NCBI GenBank assembly: GCA_017441525.1
Contig: JAFRXJ010000018.1
Coordinates: 25,402 to 89,401 of the forward strand
DNA length: 64,000 nucleotides
Direction of reading: 5' to 3'
Source: Acholeplasmatales bacterium
GTDB taxonomy: Bacteria; Bacillota_I; Bacilli_A; Acholeplasmatales; Anaeroplasmataceae
In this document: piece after piece, positions 34,335-44,127 of the stretch
How positions within the stretch are numbered: the first letter of the stretch is position 1
Layout: each line of letters opens with the position of its first letter
Program-made: the position numbers and the translations under genes
Notes under the pieces: model-generated
Databases searched by the model: none
Told to the model about the DNA's origin: nothing
The model's input: only the letters and a program-made list of their open reading frames with translations

Positions 34335-35264
34335 TCACCTCAACAAATATAATTCTAACCCTAAATATTGATCTACTTTACCAGATTTGATATTGTAATC
34401 TAGATTAATTAATTCATCTAGATTTCTCTTTATTTCTTCTATAGATACCTGTTTAGAGTTTTTAATCATATAATATGCTTTACCATTACTTACATTAAAT
34501 AAATTAATAATAGATTGTTGATCTGCACCACCCTTAACTAGCACATATACATCATACATCTCTTGGAATTTATTTAATAACATACTAATAATAAATGTAG
34601 GTGCTATATTTTCGATTCTAAAATCATTATAAATCTTAAATATAGCCTTTTTATTATTATTTAAAACCATATCAATTAATGAATAAATATTATCATCTAA
34701 TGGTTGTTTAACCATATTAGTGACATCCATCACTGATATTTTTTTAGTATCTGCCTTAAATGATATTAATATATCTAAATTATTCTTTAGATTAGCCATA
34801 TTAACTGAATATTTAATCAATTGAACTAATGCTTGTTCATCAATTTCATATTCATTTTTCTTTAAATAATTTTTAGCATATTCATCTAAAGGAATATTTT
34901 TAATTCTAATATCAAAATAAATACAATATTTTTTTAATCTTGATATATTATCATCCTTTAAATCTAGCTTATCCATTTCAGTAAATACTACTACATTATT
35001 AGAATCCTTATCATTTAATGCCTTTAAAAGCTCAGTAACCTTCTTTTCAGAGGCTGAAGCTATATTATTAGCTGATTTAACAATGATAAATTTTGGATTA
35101 TCAAATAATGATATAGTAGATACATCATCTATAATGCTATAAATATCATCATCTTCTAGATCATATCTGATAACATCAAAATCTAATTTATAGCTATTAT
35201 TTATTTCTAGTATTTTGTCATTTAATGCTTCAATATCATCTGAAGAAATAAGATAATTATACAT
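34335..35264 (-). CDS. holA: DNA polymerase III subunit delta
   Basis: Clamp-loader subunit, 309 residues, that opens the sliding clamp. The sequence follows the HolA pattern: N-terminal AAA-like domain (YNYLISSDDIEALNDKI, STISLFDNPKFIIVKSA), lid, and C-terminal collar domain (DDNIYSLIDMVLNNNKKAIF, NLDYNIKSGKVDQYLGLELY). Low conservation is normal for the family. The position next to rpsT supports it. It starts 2 nt after malQ ends and is likely co-transcribed. Confidence 0.93.
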   Translation of the reverse strand: MYNYLISSDDIEALNDKILEINNSYKLDFDVIRYDLEDDDIYSIIDDVSTISLFDNPKFIIVKSANNIASASEKKVTELLKALNDKDSNNVVVFTEMDKLDLKDDNISRLKKYCIYFDIRIKNIPLDEYAKNYLKKNEYEIDEQALVQLIKYSVNMANLKNNLDILISFKADTKKISVMDVTNMVKQPLDDNIYSLIDMVLNNNKKAIFKIYNDFRIENIAPTFIISMLLNKFQEMYDVYVLVKGGADQQSIINLFNVSNGKAYYMIKNSKQVSIEEIKRNLDELINLDYNIKSGKVDQYLGLELYLLR

Positions 35265-35266
35265 TA

Positions 35267-36718
35267 TTAGCTCCTTTTTATACTCTTAATATAATCAATT
35301 AAATCCTTACTAAAATCAGTTTTTCTAGCCATATATCTCCAGTTACCTGTTGGAGTGGCAGGAATATTCATTCTTCCATCAAAATCAGTTAATCCTAAAT
35401 AATCTTGAAGTGGAACAATTACATATTTAGAATTTTGCTTCATCGCAAATTCTATCATTTTTAAATTAGGCTTATCCTTAAATTTAATGTCACATAGCTT
35501 ATCTACTATTTTCTTAGCTTCATAGCTTAATTCATAATAGAAAGACATTATAGTTTGATTATCATGTGTTCCAGTATAGAATACATTATTTTCAGGGTAT
35601 CCCTTCTTTAAAGGCACCTTCTTTAAATCACCTAATTCAAATTGGAATATATTCATTCCAGGATATCCACAATCCTTTAATAGCTTATTAACATCTGGTG
35701 TTAAGAAGCCTAAATTTTCGGCGATAATTTCCGCATTAGGGCATTCCTTATTTATTGCCTTAAATAAAGAATATCCAGGTCCCTTAACCCAAACGCCATT
35801 TCTCGCATTTGGCATACCATAAGGAATTGAATAATAGCCAGCAAAGCCTCTAAAATGATCTATTCTTAAAATATCAAATAATTTAAAAGAATGTTTAACT
35901 CTTTTAATCCACCAAGAATATTTGTCATGCTTCATATATTCCCAGTTGTATAAAGGATTTCCCCATAATTGTCCATCTGAATTAAAATAATCTGGTGGAC
36001 ATCCTGCAACATTTACAGGTGTTAAATTAGGGTTTAATTCAAATTGAGCTGGATTAGACCAAACATCTACTGAATCATATGCACAATATATAGGCATATC
36101 TCCTACAATCTTTATATGTTTTTTATTAGCATATTTTTTCAAAGCACACCATTGCTTAAAGGCAATAAATTGAATGAATTTATATTCTAATATTTTATTA
36201 TAATATTCGCCTTTAACCCAATCTAAAGATGATGGATTTCTATATTTGAAATCATTATACCAATCATACCAAGCTTTTTCTTCTTGTTCATTCTTTAAAA
36301 CCATATAGATTGCATAATCATCTAACCAATCTTTATTATCATTTGTAAATGCTTCAAATTCATCTTTATATAAATACATTTTTTCAAATGCCTTATGAAG
36401 CATTATAAATACATAATTACAAATATTTTCAAATTCACATTTATTAGTATTTCTAACTGGAGGTAAGTCTTCTTTTCCTATTAATCCTTCTTCTAATAAC
36501 ATATCAGGATCAATAAAATAAGGATTTAGGGCAAACGCACTTAAAGCTGAATATGGACTATCTCCATATGATGTAGGACCAAGTGGTAATATTTGCCATA
36601 ATTTAACGCCTGACTTAGATAAGAAATCAATGAAATCATATGCAGGCTTGCCAAATGTACCACAGCCATATTTTCCAGGCAAGCTAGAAACATGTAATAA
36701 TATACCTGATTCTTTCAT
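35267..36718 (-). CDS. malQ: 4-alpha-glucanotransferase (amylomaltase)
   Basis: GH77 enzyme of 483 residues that shuffles alpha-1,4-glucan segments in maltodextrin and glycogen metabolism. Family markers: RESGILLHVSSLPG-like start, PLGPTSYGDSPYS, GDMPIYCAYDSVDVW, RIDHFRGFAGYYSIP (nucleophile Asp), IAENLGFLT (acid/base Glu) and YTGTHDNQT. Its ATG overlaps the trmD stop by one base, an unusual insertion between trmD and holA. Confidence 0.96.
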   Translation of the reverse strand: MKESGILLHVSSLPGKYGCGTFGKPAYDFIDFLSKSGVKLWQILPLGPTSYGDSPYSALSAFALNPYFIDPDMLLEEGLIGKEDLPPVRNTNKCEFENICNYVFIMLHKAFEKMYLYKDEFEAFTNDNKDWLDDYAIYMVLKNEQEEKAWYDWYNDFKYRNPSSLDWVKGEYYNKILEYKFIQFIAFKQWCALKKYANKKHIKIVGDMPIYCAYDSVDVWSNPAQFELNPNLTPVNVAGCPPDYFNSDGQLWGNPLYNWEYMKHDKYSWWIKRVKHSFKLFDILRIDHFRGFAGYYSIPYGMPNARNGVWVKGPGYSLFKAINKECPNAEIIAENLGFLTPDVNKLLKDCGYPGMNIFQFELGDLKKVPLKKGYPENNVFYTGTHDNQTIMSFYYELSYEAKKIVDKLCDIKFKDKPNLKMIEFAMKQNSKYVIVPLQDYLGLTDFDGRMNIPATPTGNWRYMARKTDFSKDLIDYIKSIKRS

Positions 36719-37440
36719 TATTTCTCCTCCTTTATTATTTCTTCTAATAATAATTTATCTTCTTTACTAAATTCATAATTATCCAAAAGCTCTGGTCTCT
36801 TTTTATAAGTCTTTCTTAAAGCTTCTTTTTTTCTATATTTTGCAATTTCTTTATGATTTCCTGATAATAATACATCAGGTACCTTCATACCTTCAAAATC
36901 AATAGGTCTAGTGTATTGTGGATATTCTAATAGGCCATTAGAAAATGAATCATCTTCATGAGATTCTTCTTTAATCGCATTATCTAATAATCGAATAATA
37001 GAATCAGAAATTGCCATGGCAGGAATTTCTCCACCAGTTAAGACAAAATCTCCAATAGATATTTCTTCATCAACAAAAGATCTAATTCTTTCATCAAAAC
37101 CTTCATAATGACCACAAAGAATAACTATTTCATCATATTCTCTTAATGTATATGCCTTCTTCTGGCTATATCTTTCTCCTTGTGGAGTCATCATAATGAT
37201 ATGAGAATTAGAATTAGTATTAGCTCTTAAGGCTCTAACAACAACATCTACAGCTAATATCATTCCAGCACCACCACCGCATGGTGTATCATCAACATGA
37301 TGATGCTTTTCAAGTGAATAATCTCTAATATCTATACATTCAATTTCACAAACACCTTTTTCTATTGCCCTTTTAATAATAGATTCATTAATAAATCCTT
37401 TAAACATATCAGGGAATAGGGTTAAAATCTTTATTTTCAA
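36718..37440 (-). CDS. trmD: tRNA (guanine37-N1)-methyltransferase
   Basis: SPOUT-class, trefoil-knot enzyme that methylates G37 of tRNAs reading CNN codons, preventing frameshifting. The start MKIKILTLFPDMFKG, DDTPCGGGAGMIL, the knot segments LCGHYEGFDERI and SIGDFVLTGGEIPAM, and 240 residues are all standard. Overlaps rimM by 4 nt and malQ by 1 nt. Confidence 0.98.
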   Translation of the reverse strand: MKIKILTLFPDMFKGFINESIIKRAIEKGVCEIECIDIRDYSLEKHHHVDDTPCGGGAGMILAVDVVVRALRANTNSNSHIIMMTPQGERYSQKKAYTLREYDEIVILCGHYEGFDERIRSFVDEEISIGDFVLTGGEIPAMAISDSIIRLLDNAIKEESHEDDSFSNGLLEYPQYTRPIDFEGMKVPDVLLSGNHKEIAKYRKKEALRKTYKKRPELLDNYEFSKEDKLLLEEIIKEEK

Positions 37441-37934
37441 AATAATCCCTCTATTTCATTGATTATTATTCTATCTTCTAATACTTCTTTAATGAATTCA
37501 TTCATAATAATTGGAATTAAAACTCTTTTACCTTTAGGAGTAACAACTACTAAGCATTTATTCTTAGGATATTCTTCAATATCTTTACATGTACCTTTTA
37601 ATTCACCTTTTTCATTATAAACATCTTTTCCTATTAGTTCATTATAATAATATTGACCTTCAGGTAGCTTTTCTCTATCTAATTCAGAAACACATAAATA
37701 GTCACTATGATATTTTTCTATCATATTGATATCATTCATACCCTTAAAGCATAAAAGGTAATATTCGCCAAATTCACGAACATTTTCAAGCTCTACTTCA
37801 ATATATTCATCATTATGTAGAATATATAATTTATTACCATTAAAAAAACGATCAAAATCAGTCATTGATTGTATTTTCATGTCGCCCTTAATTCCATGGG
37901 GCTTTAAAATTTTTCCACATTTAAAATATTTCAT
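37437..37934 (-). CDS. rimM: Ribosome maturation factor RimM
   Basis: 30S assembly factor, 165 residues, with the N-terminal beta-barrel (GKILKPHGIKGDMKI) and C-terminal PRC-barrel (YYNELIGKDVYNEKG, VLIPIIMNEFIKEV). Its stop overlaps the trmD start (ATGA). A TATAAT about 30 nt before the start and a terminator behind khpA suggest its own promoter. Confidence 0.97.
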   Translation of the reverse strand: MKYFKCGKILKPHGIKGDMKIQSMTDFDRFFNGNKLYILHNDEYIEVELENVREFGEYYLLCFKGMNDINMIEKYHSDYLCVSELDREKLPEGQYYYNELIGKDVYNEKGELKGTCKDIEEYPKNKCLVVVTPKGKRVLIPIIMNEFIKEVLEDRIIINEIEGLF

Positions 37935-37988
37935 AAAACAGACCTCATATTTAATGAAATTATAACATAATTTTAGGCGAAAATAAAA

Positions 37989-38016
37989 GGATTATGATTA
38001 ATTCATCATAATCCTC
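37989..38016 (-). terminator. Terminator between khpA and rimM
   Basis: Perfect 11-bp stem AGGATTATGAT / ATCATAATCCT with T-rich tail on the minus strand. It separates the rpsP-khpA transcript from rimM-trmD. Confidence 0.85.
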
Positions 38017-38020
38017 TTAA

Positions 38021-38263
38021 CTACTTTTCTAAAATATCTAAATGAATTCTTTTTGATTCTTTAGAAGCTGCAGCATATAATACTGTTCTTATAGCTTTAG
38101 CGGTTTGACCGCCTTTGCCAATAACTCTTCCTAAGTCATTAGGATTAACATAAGCCTTGTAGCTTAAATTATCATCACTAGAAACATTCTCTACTAATAC
38201 ATCATTAGGGTATGCCACTAAAGGAAGAATTAAATTTTTAATTAACTCTTCAAAATTAATCAT
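38021..38263 (-). CDS. khpA: KH-domain RNA-binding protein KhpA
   Basis: 80 residues, single KH domain with the GxxG loop in GRVIGKGGQTAKAIR. With KhpB/EloR it binds RNAs linked to cell-wall elongation in Gram-positives (family knowledge). It is in the conserved place between rpsP and rimM, 11 nt after rpsP. Confidence 0.95.
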   Translation of the reverse strand: MINFEELIKNLILPLVAYPNDVLVENVSSDDNLSYKAYVNPNDLGRVIGKGGQTAKAIRTVLYAAASKESKRIHLDILEK

Positions 38264-38274
38264 CGTAGCACCTC

Positions 38275-38520
38275 CTACTTAGAAATAACTTTATTAGCAA
38301 TTAAAATATTTTTTACAGTGATAGTAGGTTGAGCACCCTTAGCTAACCATGCTTGAATCTTTTCAGCATCTAATGTTACTGTAGCAGGTTCAGTTGTAGG
38401 AATATATGTTCCTAAAATTTCTAAGAATTTACCATCTCTAGGAGATCTAGAGTCAGCTGCAACAATACGATATTTAGGAGCTTTATGAGCACCAAATCTT
38501 TGTAATCTAATTTTAACCAT
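38275..38520 (-). CDS. rpsP: Ribosomal protein S16
   Basis: bS16, 81 residues, start [20 protein letters not shown] and the [19 protein letters not shown] core. First gene of the rpsP-khpA operon behind a strong promoter. Confidence 0.98.
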   Translation of the reverse strand: MVKIRLQRFGAHKAPKYRIVAADSRSPRDGKFLEILGTYIPTTEPATVTLDAEKIQAWLAKGAQPTITVKNILIANKVISK

Positions 38521-38555
38521 TGTGATACACTCCTTTTCTTAATTAATACAAAACA

Positions 38556-38599
38556 ATTATATCATATAAAAATAAGGTGTCAAGTATTTTTTCTTGACA
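38556..38599 (-). promoter_or_regulatory. rpsP promoter overlapping an upstream hairpin
   Basis: Minus strand TTGACA (38578-38583), 16-nt spacer, TATAAT (38556-38561). The TTGACA lies in the right arm of a hairpin (GATGTCAAG / CTTGACACC, 38577-38599) that follows the YlbF-like gene, so terminator and promoter share bases. Confidence 0.75.
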
Positions 38600-38602
38600 T
38601 CT

Positions 38603-38923
38603 TTATAATTCTATTGAAATTGATTTTTTTATATCCTCAAAATCATTTTTTAATATTTCATCAAGCTTTGCTTGAATAGCTAAATATTCTTTTACTTCTT
38701 CTTTATTATATAATTCCTTTTTAGCATCTAAATATTTATTTCTTATACCATCCTTATCAGGATAATATTTATTATTTTTAGATTCAAAATATAATTCTTC
38801 ACATCTTTTAAAACTATTTATTTCTTTCATATATTTATCATCTATTATTTTCTTTAATTCTAATAATCTTTTAAAATCTGATGTATCCTTTAATTCATTA
38901 AAATATTTTTCTGAATATTCCAT
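38603..38923 (-). CDS. YlbF-family protein
   Basis: A 106-residue helical protein with the YlbF/YmcA pattern (SDFKRLLELKKIIDDKY, KYYPDKDGIRNKYLDAKKEL, VKEYLAIQAKLDEIL). B. subtilis relatives form the Y-complex that guides RNase Y. Which member this is cannot be told. Divergent from def. Confidence 0.75.
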   Translation of the reverse strand: MEYSEKYFNELKDTSDFKRLLELKKIIDDKYMKEINSFKRCEELYFESKNNKYYPDKDGIRNKYLDAKKELYNKEEVKEYLAIQAKLDEILKNDFEDIKKSISIEL

Positions 38924-38957
38924 AATTATAACCTCTTTTTTTATTATACAATATTTT

Positions 38958-38986
38958 TTGCAATAAAGGTATTTATATGCTATAAT
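38958..38986 (+). promoter_or_regulatory. Promoter of def
   Basis: TTGCAA (38958-38963), 17-nt spacer, TATAAT (38981-38986), 18 nt before the start codon, with GGTGA as ribosome site. Confidence 0.85.
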
Positions 38987-39004
38987 TCTTGCTGGTGATT
39001 ATTT

Positions 39005-39613
39005 ATGTATTTAGAGTGCAACATTGTTAAAGAAGGCACTCCTTCTTTAAATGAAAAATGTGAAAAAATAAGACTTCCATTATCAGATGATGAAAAATCT
39101 TGTATTAAACAAATGTATGAATATTTAATTATATCTGAAAATGAAGAATTATCTAAAAAATATGGTATTAGACCAGGTGTTGGAATTGCGGCACCTCAGG
39201 TTGGTGTAAATAAAAGAATGTTTTGTATGAACGCAACAGATTTCTTAGATGAAAAGAAAACAAAATATATGTATGCGATCATTAATCCACAAATTATTGG
39301 AAATACTGAAGAAATGACATACCTACCTGATGGTGAAGGCTGTCTTTCAGTAACAAGAGATACTGAAGGGTTAGTTACACCAAGATATTATGGCATTAAA
39401 GCAAAAGCTATAATCTTTGATTATAAAACAGAAAAATGTAAGAATGTAACAATGGAATTATATGGCTATCCTGCCATTGTGTTCCAACATGAATATGACC
39501 ATTTAGATGGTATATTATATACTTCTAAAATGTATAAGGTTGATGAATTACCTGTTAAGGCTATTCCATTATATACTGTTGAAGAGGATGAAGAAAACGA
39601 AGAGGACGAATAA
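39005..39613 (+). CDS. def: Peptide deformylase
   Basis: Fe/Zn hydrolase that removes the formyl group from nascent proteins. All three motifs are present: GVGIAAPQVG, EGCLSV and HEYDHLDG. At 202 residues with an N-terminal extension and inserts it is of the Gram-positive type 2 form. The acidic tail EEDEENEEDE is unusual and lies over the terminator hairpin. It is one of the few plus-strand genes. Confidence 0.97.
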   Translation: MYLECNIVKEGTPSLNEKCEKIRLPLSDDEKSCIKQMYEYLIISENEELSKKYGIRPGVGIAAPQVGVNKRMFCMNATDFLDEKKTKYMYAIINPQIIGNTEEMTYLPDGEGCLSVTRDTEGLVTPRYYGIKAKAIIFDYKTEKCKNVTMELYGYPAIVFQHEYDHLDGILYTSKMYKVDELPVKAIPLYTVEEDEENEEDE

Positions 39614-39624
39614 TCGTCCTCTTC
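39599..39624. terminator. Shared bidirectional terminator
   Basis: GAAGAGGACGA-ATAA-TCGTCCTCTTC; the def stop codon lies in the loop. It also serves the giant gene ending at 39640. Confidence 0.85.
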
Positions 39625-39639
39625 TTTGTTTATATATTT

Positions 39640-42600
39640 TTATACAAGTCTCATAACGCTAACAGTGCTAGTAATTTGTTGAATTTTTGGGCTTAGACTA
39701 TTAGTATAAGCATAATAATCAGAATTATAAGAATTATATGCACTTGTCAAAGAAGATTGGTTACCTGCTTGATTAATTCCTGCTCTTCCTGAAGAGCCAC
39801 TTGCACCATTAGAACCAGCTTTTCCACTTTCTCCTTTTTTACCATTACTTCCTATAATTCCCTTGCTTCCGCCTTCACCACCAGTTCCACCGGAACCACC
39901 TTTACCACATATGCCTCCAGCGCCACCAGTACCAGTTACATTTGGCATATTAGTAGCTCTTGCGCCAATGCCACCATCACCACCAATGCCACCTGTGCCG
40001 CCTTTGCCACCATCACCAGGATCTCCAACGCCATTAATCCAACTTGCAGATGTATCAGATGCACCTTTACCACCAGTGCCACCTTTACCACCAGTACCAC
40101 CAGCTCCACCAGCTCCACCAACAAATTTGCAAGTATTTTTGTCAGCAATTTTAATGCTAAAACCAGCCCAAACTGCTTCAGCGCCGTCACCGCCAGTACC
40201 ACCTTTACCACCAGCGCCTCCTACGCAACCAGGATCACCTTTTATATGGTTAAAAATATTTCCTCGTGGGCCTTTAGCACCAACACCGCCAGTTTGACCA
40301 GTGCCGCCTTTGCCACCAGTTCCTCCAGCTCCACCTATGACTTCAATATAAGAATCAGAATTATAATTTTGAAACTCAACAAAATATTGTACAGCTATTG
40401 CTGTCTTTCCGTCATTACCTTTTTCTCCATTGCCTCCCGAATTACCAGTCGCACCTTTATCTGCAACCTCTGAGTGACTTGTTCCAGCAATACCAGTTGA
40501 ACCAGTTCCACCAGTTAATTTTACTGTGCCTTTATATTCAATATAAATCTTAACAAATGAATCCACTCTTAAAAGTTCACAATCTGTATAACCTTCTGCA
40601 GTTATATTCTCGAACCCAACTGTTAAATCATTATTTCTTGACAATACCACAATTTTTAAATTAATCTTGTCGTTATTACCTATAAAAGTTACTTTTTTAC
40701 ATGTACTTGTTATTTTATATTCAAATGATCTATTAATGCATATATCAAATATTTTCAAAATCGAAATATACTTAGGCTTAACATATACAATTACACAATC
40801 ATCACTAATATTTTCTGTTCCACTATCAACTATAGTCGCTTCAAATCTTGCTTCTAACACTATATCATAATCATAGCAATATGTAGTAGAAAACATTTCG
40901 TTCGCTTCTTGAACATACCAACCAATAAATTTATATCCAAATTTTTTTACTTCTGGTAACTTAGAATTATCAATTGACCCATTTTCTGTAAAATCAAATA
41001 TATATGTAAATTTTCCAAATACTTCAGCATCATTCAAAACATAATCTATATTATAAGTAATTGAATCAAATCTTGCATATAAATATACTTGTTTTGTATT
41101 AATATTATTCCAAACAAATCTATTTTGATAATCAATTACCATAATTCCGTTTTCGTCATACCAACCAACAAATAAGAAACCTGTTTTTTCTGGTCTTCCA
41201 ATATCAACTATATCACCATATTCATATATCTTTTGAAGATTATCATCATTAACATTAAAATTAAATTCATACTTTGTTTTCTCATATGTAACTGTAACGT
41301 TAATATCTCCAATAGCTAGGACTTGGTCTCCTATTTTATATATATTTTCTTCATTGTCAACTATATTTATTGCATCGTAATGAGGTTTTGAAGGTATGTA
41401 ATTCAAAATTCTACCAAAAGCAGTTGTTTTTGTTTCAATTAAATTATTTTCATCATAGTAATGTATTCTTATCACTTTACGTAATACTTTATAATCATTA
41501 TAAGATGCATCTGCTTTGTATAATGAATATGTACTATATGGCACATATAGTTTGACATTTGAATTAAATGAATTTGAACTAATATATGCTGGGATATTAG
41601 AAGTAAAATATACTTCCTTTAAACCAACTACATCAGTAAAAGAATAATTAGATATTGTCTCTACAGAATTTGAAATAACAATAATTTCAGCATTTCCATG
41701 AATAGCTTCATTTCCAATTGTCTCAATTCCTTCATCAACATAATAAATATTTTCGTCTACATAATCATATAACAATACTTTTCCAATTATAATTTTTGAA
41801 TCACAATTATTATAGTATGGAGTTCCTAAAAAAGATGTAATATCAGCATTTTTTAGATACATACCACCATTAATTGTTTCTAATCTTGAATCCAAAAATG
41901 CATTAGGATAAATGTTTTTTACATTATTTAAATTGACTGTTTTAACATTAGAATTTGAAAATGCATAATAATCTATAGTCTCAATGCTATCAGGTATAGC
42001 AATACTACTTGAATTATTATTAACATATGTTAATACTTTTCCATATTCTTTAGTTAAAAAACCATTATTATATTGTAAATAATCAGAACCACTTACTGTT
42101 TGTAAATCACAGCCCTTAAATACCGAAATGCCTAAATAGTTTATATTTCCATCAAACGAAATATTTTTTAAATTTGAATTTTCAAATGCTCCATCTTCAA
42201 TTCGTTTTGTATTATTTGGTATTGTAATACTAGATAATGAAGAATTGGCAAACGCCATCTTTCCAATAGTTTTTAAGGAAGAATTATTAGCAAATGATAC
42301 TTCTTCTAAATTACTTAGATTAGCAAATGAAGAGCTTCCTATTTCTTCGACAGTTGATGGTATATTGATTCTTTTAATTTCTGATACAGTACTATAATCC
42401 ATTAAACAATAACTATTTGGATTAAAAGCTGATTCACCAATCTTTTTTACTGGATATACTTTTCCTTCATATGTTATTGATGACGGAATATCTAAAACTC
42501 CATCAGTGGCTGTAACGTCACCATAATATCCATTAATAGTTGCTGTATCATCTTCATTTATAGTAAAACTCCATGTCTTATTTCCTTTAGTCTTATTTAC

Positions 42601-44127
42601 AAAATCATTTAACACAACATTTTGTAATTCGCTATCTTCCAATTCCTTCATATGAGTAATATTATTAGGAGAATGTTCTTCTACTGTTATAATTTTATAT
42701 TTAGAATACATTCCTTTATATGATATATTTTCTCCATTAACTTTTCCTCTTCCCATTTGTGAGTCCAAGTTAACCGCAATATCGCTAGCCCATGTAAAAT
42801 GTAATTCGTCAAATTCAAACTCCGAATTTATAAAAGATGGTAAATATGCCAACAATCTACCAATTCCTTCTACAAAGGTACAAATATCATTAAATTTCTT
42901 AGAATCATTAGCTGATAAATACTTTGGGGTGATTTGCTCTATCACCATTGTCAAATTAATTTTTGATTGTATTTTTGCTACTGCTTCAGCTAAATGAGGA
43001 GTAATATTATCATCACAAATAGATGCGCCTACAGCTGTAACTGATATTAAGGCAACCACTCCAAATTTAAGTGTTTCGTATATCCATTCTAATATCTCTA
43101 AATCTTCTTTATCACAAAAATCAAAAAATTTTTGCATAAAAGCAGTATCCTCAAGACTAGTTGTTAAAAAATGAATTAAAAATGGTAAATCAGTTGATGC
43201 ACCTAAAGCAATCAATTTAATACGACTGTAATATTCATTATAATTGTCATTCCATCTTTTTACATAACTACCATAAGCATCCTCATTAGATAAATCCCAT
43301 TCGCCTCTTTGATCCTCTCCAAAAAATAAACGACCAAAAGCACCATTAAAAATCAATCTATCTAATCCTGATATAGTTGTACCTAAATAAGGTGTTCCAA
43401 AACTATACATACTATCAACTAAATCAGGATGATCTAAAGCATATTGCATATTTGTTAAGCCACCACGTGAATGTCCAATCAAATTTACTTTTGGTAATAC
43501 ATTATTATTGTATTGCTTTGCTTCATATAAAACACAAGCCATCATATAATTAAATTGAGTATAAATGTAATCATTATCATAACCTGTTTTATAACCATCA
43601 AATAATATAATAATTTGTTTTGAAAAATCAATCTTTGCCTTCTTTTCCTCAAGATTCAAAATATTATAAAAAATCATAGTTTCATTTTCAGGCTTATTAA
43701 TTTTAAAAACATAAACATTCGCATCTAATATATTAGCTAATTTATCAACCATAGAATTATTTCCAGTCCAGTTAGAAAAATCACCTGTCCATCCATGTGT
43801 AAATACTGTTATTTTTGATTCATCATCTACTTCAATGCCTGTTCTTTTATTTAGATTATATCTAGGCTTATTGCATTTAGATTCATCTTTAATTTCTAAA
43901 GAATTTAAGTCAATAGCACCATTTCTAGGATTTTTAGAATCATAATTTGTGTTATCATTATAAGAATATTCATAAGTATTTGTCTTATTATATAATTCTG
44001 TCGAATTAACTGACATATCCATCTCATCATCTTTGCCAGATGTTTTTCCAATTACAAAACTAACAAAGGCAAAACCTAATACAGATAAAACTAATAATGA
44101 TAATATAAACTTTTTAAATAATCTCAT
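39640..44127 (-). CDS. Giant lipase/LRR/InlB-repeat/glycine-rich surface protein
   Basis: About 1495 residues. An N-terminal membrane anchor or signal (FILSLLVLSVLGFAFVSFVIG) is followed by an alpha/beta hydrolase at about 100-330 (TVFTHGWTGDFSNW, nucleophile elbow GHSRGG near 217) like secreted lipases. BspA-type LRR_5 repeats span about 570-830 (INIPSTVEEIGSSSFANL), InlB B-repeats about 945-1090 (GFLFVGWYDENG), and a Gly/Thr/Lys repeat about 1205-1450 (GGTGGKGGTG words). GGGAG before the ATG at 44127 fixes the start; a longer frame reaches 44166. The start overlaps the preceding lipoprotein gene by 14 nt. Probably a surface esterase with adhesive modules; substrate unknown. Confidence 0.85.
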   Translation of the reverse strand: MRLFKKFILSLLVLSVLGFAFVSFVIGKTSGKDDEMDMSVNSTELYNKTNTYEYSYNDNTNYDSKNPRNGAIDLNSLEIKDESKCNKPRYNLNKRTGIEVDDESKITVFTHGWTGDFSNWTGNNSMVDKLANILDANVYVFKINKPENETMIFYNILNLEEKKAKIDFSKQIIILFDGYKTGYDNDYIYTQFNYMMACVLYEAKQYNNNVLPKVNLIGHSRGGLTNMQYALDHPDLVDSMYSFGTPYLGTTISGLDRLIFNGAFGRLFFGEDQRGEWDLSNEDAYGSYVKRWNDNYNEYYSRIKLIALGASTDLPFLIHFLTTSLEDTAFMQKFFDFCDKEDLEILEWIYETLKFGVVALISVTAVGASICDDNITPHLAEAVAKIQSKINLTMVIEQITPKYLSANDSKKFNDICTFVEGIGRLLAYLPSFINSEFEFDELHFTWASDIAVNLDSQMGRGKVNGENISYKGMYSKYKIITVEEHSPNNITHMKELEDSELQNVVLNDFVNKTKGNKTWSFTINEDDTATINGYYGDVTATDGVLDIPSSITYEGKVYPVKKIGESAFNPNSYCLMDYSTVSEIKRINIPSTVEEIGSSSFANLSNLEEVSFANNSSLKTIGKMAFANSSLSSITIPNNTKRIEDGAFENSNLKNISFDGNINYLGISVFKGCDLQTVSGSDYLQYNNGFLTKEYGKVLTYVNNNSSSIAIPDSIETIDYYAFSNSNVKTVNLNNVKNIYPNAFLDSRLETINGGMYLKNADITSFLGTPYYNNCDSKIIIGKVLLYDYVDENIYYVDEGIETIGNEAIHGNAEIIVISNSVETISNYSFTDVVGLKEVYFTSNIPAYISSNSFNSNVKLYVPYSTYSLYKADASYNDYKVLRKVIRIHYYDENNLIETKTTAFGRILNYIPSKPHYDAINIVDNEENIYKIGDQVLAIGDINVTVTYEKTKYEFNFNVNDDNLQKIYEYGDIVDIGRPEKTGFLFVGWYDENGIMVIDYQNRFVWNNINTKQVYLYARFDSITYNIDYVLNDAEVFGKFTYIFDFTENGSIDNSKLPEVKKFGYKFIGWYVQEANEMFSTTYCYDYDIVLEARFEATIVDSGTENISDDCVIVYVKPKYISILKIFDICINRSFEYKITSTCKKVTFIGNNDKINLKIVVLSRNNDLTVGFENITAEGYTDCELLRVDSFVKIYIEYKGTVKLTGGTGSTGIAGTSHSEVADKGATGNSGGNGEKGNDGKTAIAVQYFVEFQNYNSDSYIEVIGGAGGTGGKGGTGQTGGVGAKGPRGNIFNHIKGDPGCVGGAGGKGGTGGDGAEAVWAGFSIKIADKNTCKFVGGAGGAGGTGGKGGTGGKGASDTSASWINGVGDPGDGGKGGTGGIGGDGGIGARATNMPNVTGTGGAGGICGKGGSGGTGGEGGSKGIIGSNGKKGESGKAGSNGASGSSGRAGINQAGNQSSLTSAYNSYNSDYYAYTNSLSPKIQQITSTVSVMRLV

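Noticed and set aside
39863..40297. 144-codon proline-rich plus-strand ORF
   Set aside because: It is the antisense shadow of the glycine-repeat region of the giant surface protein (Gly codons read as Pro), without a ribosome site.
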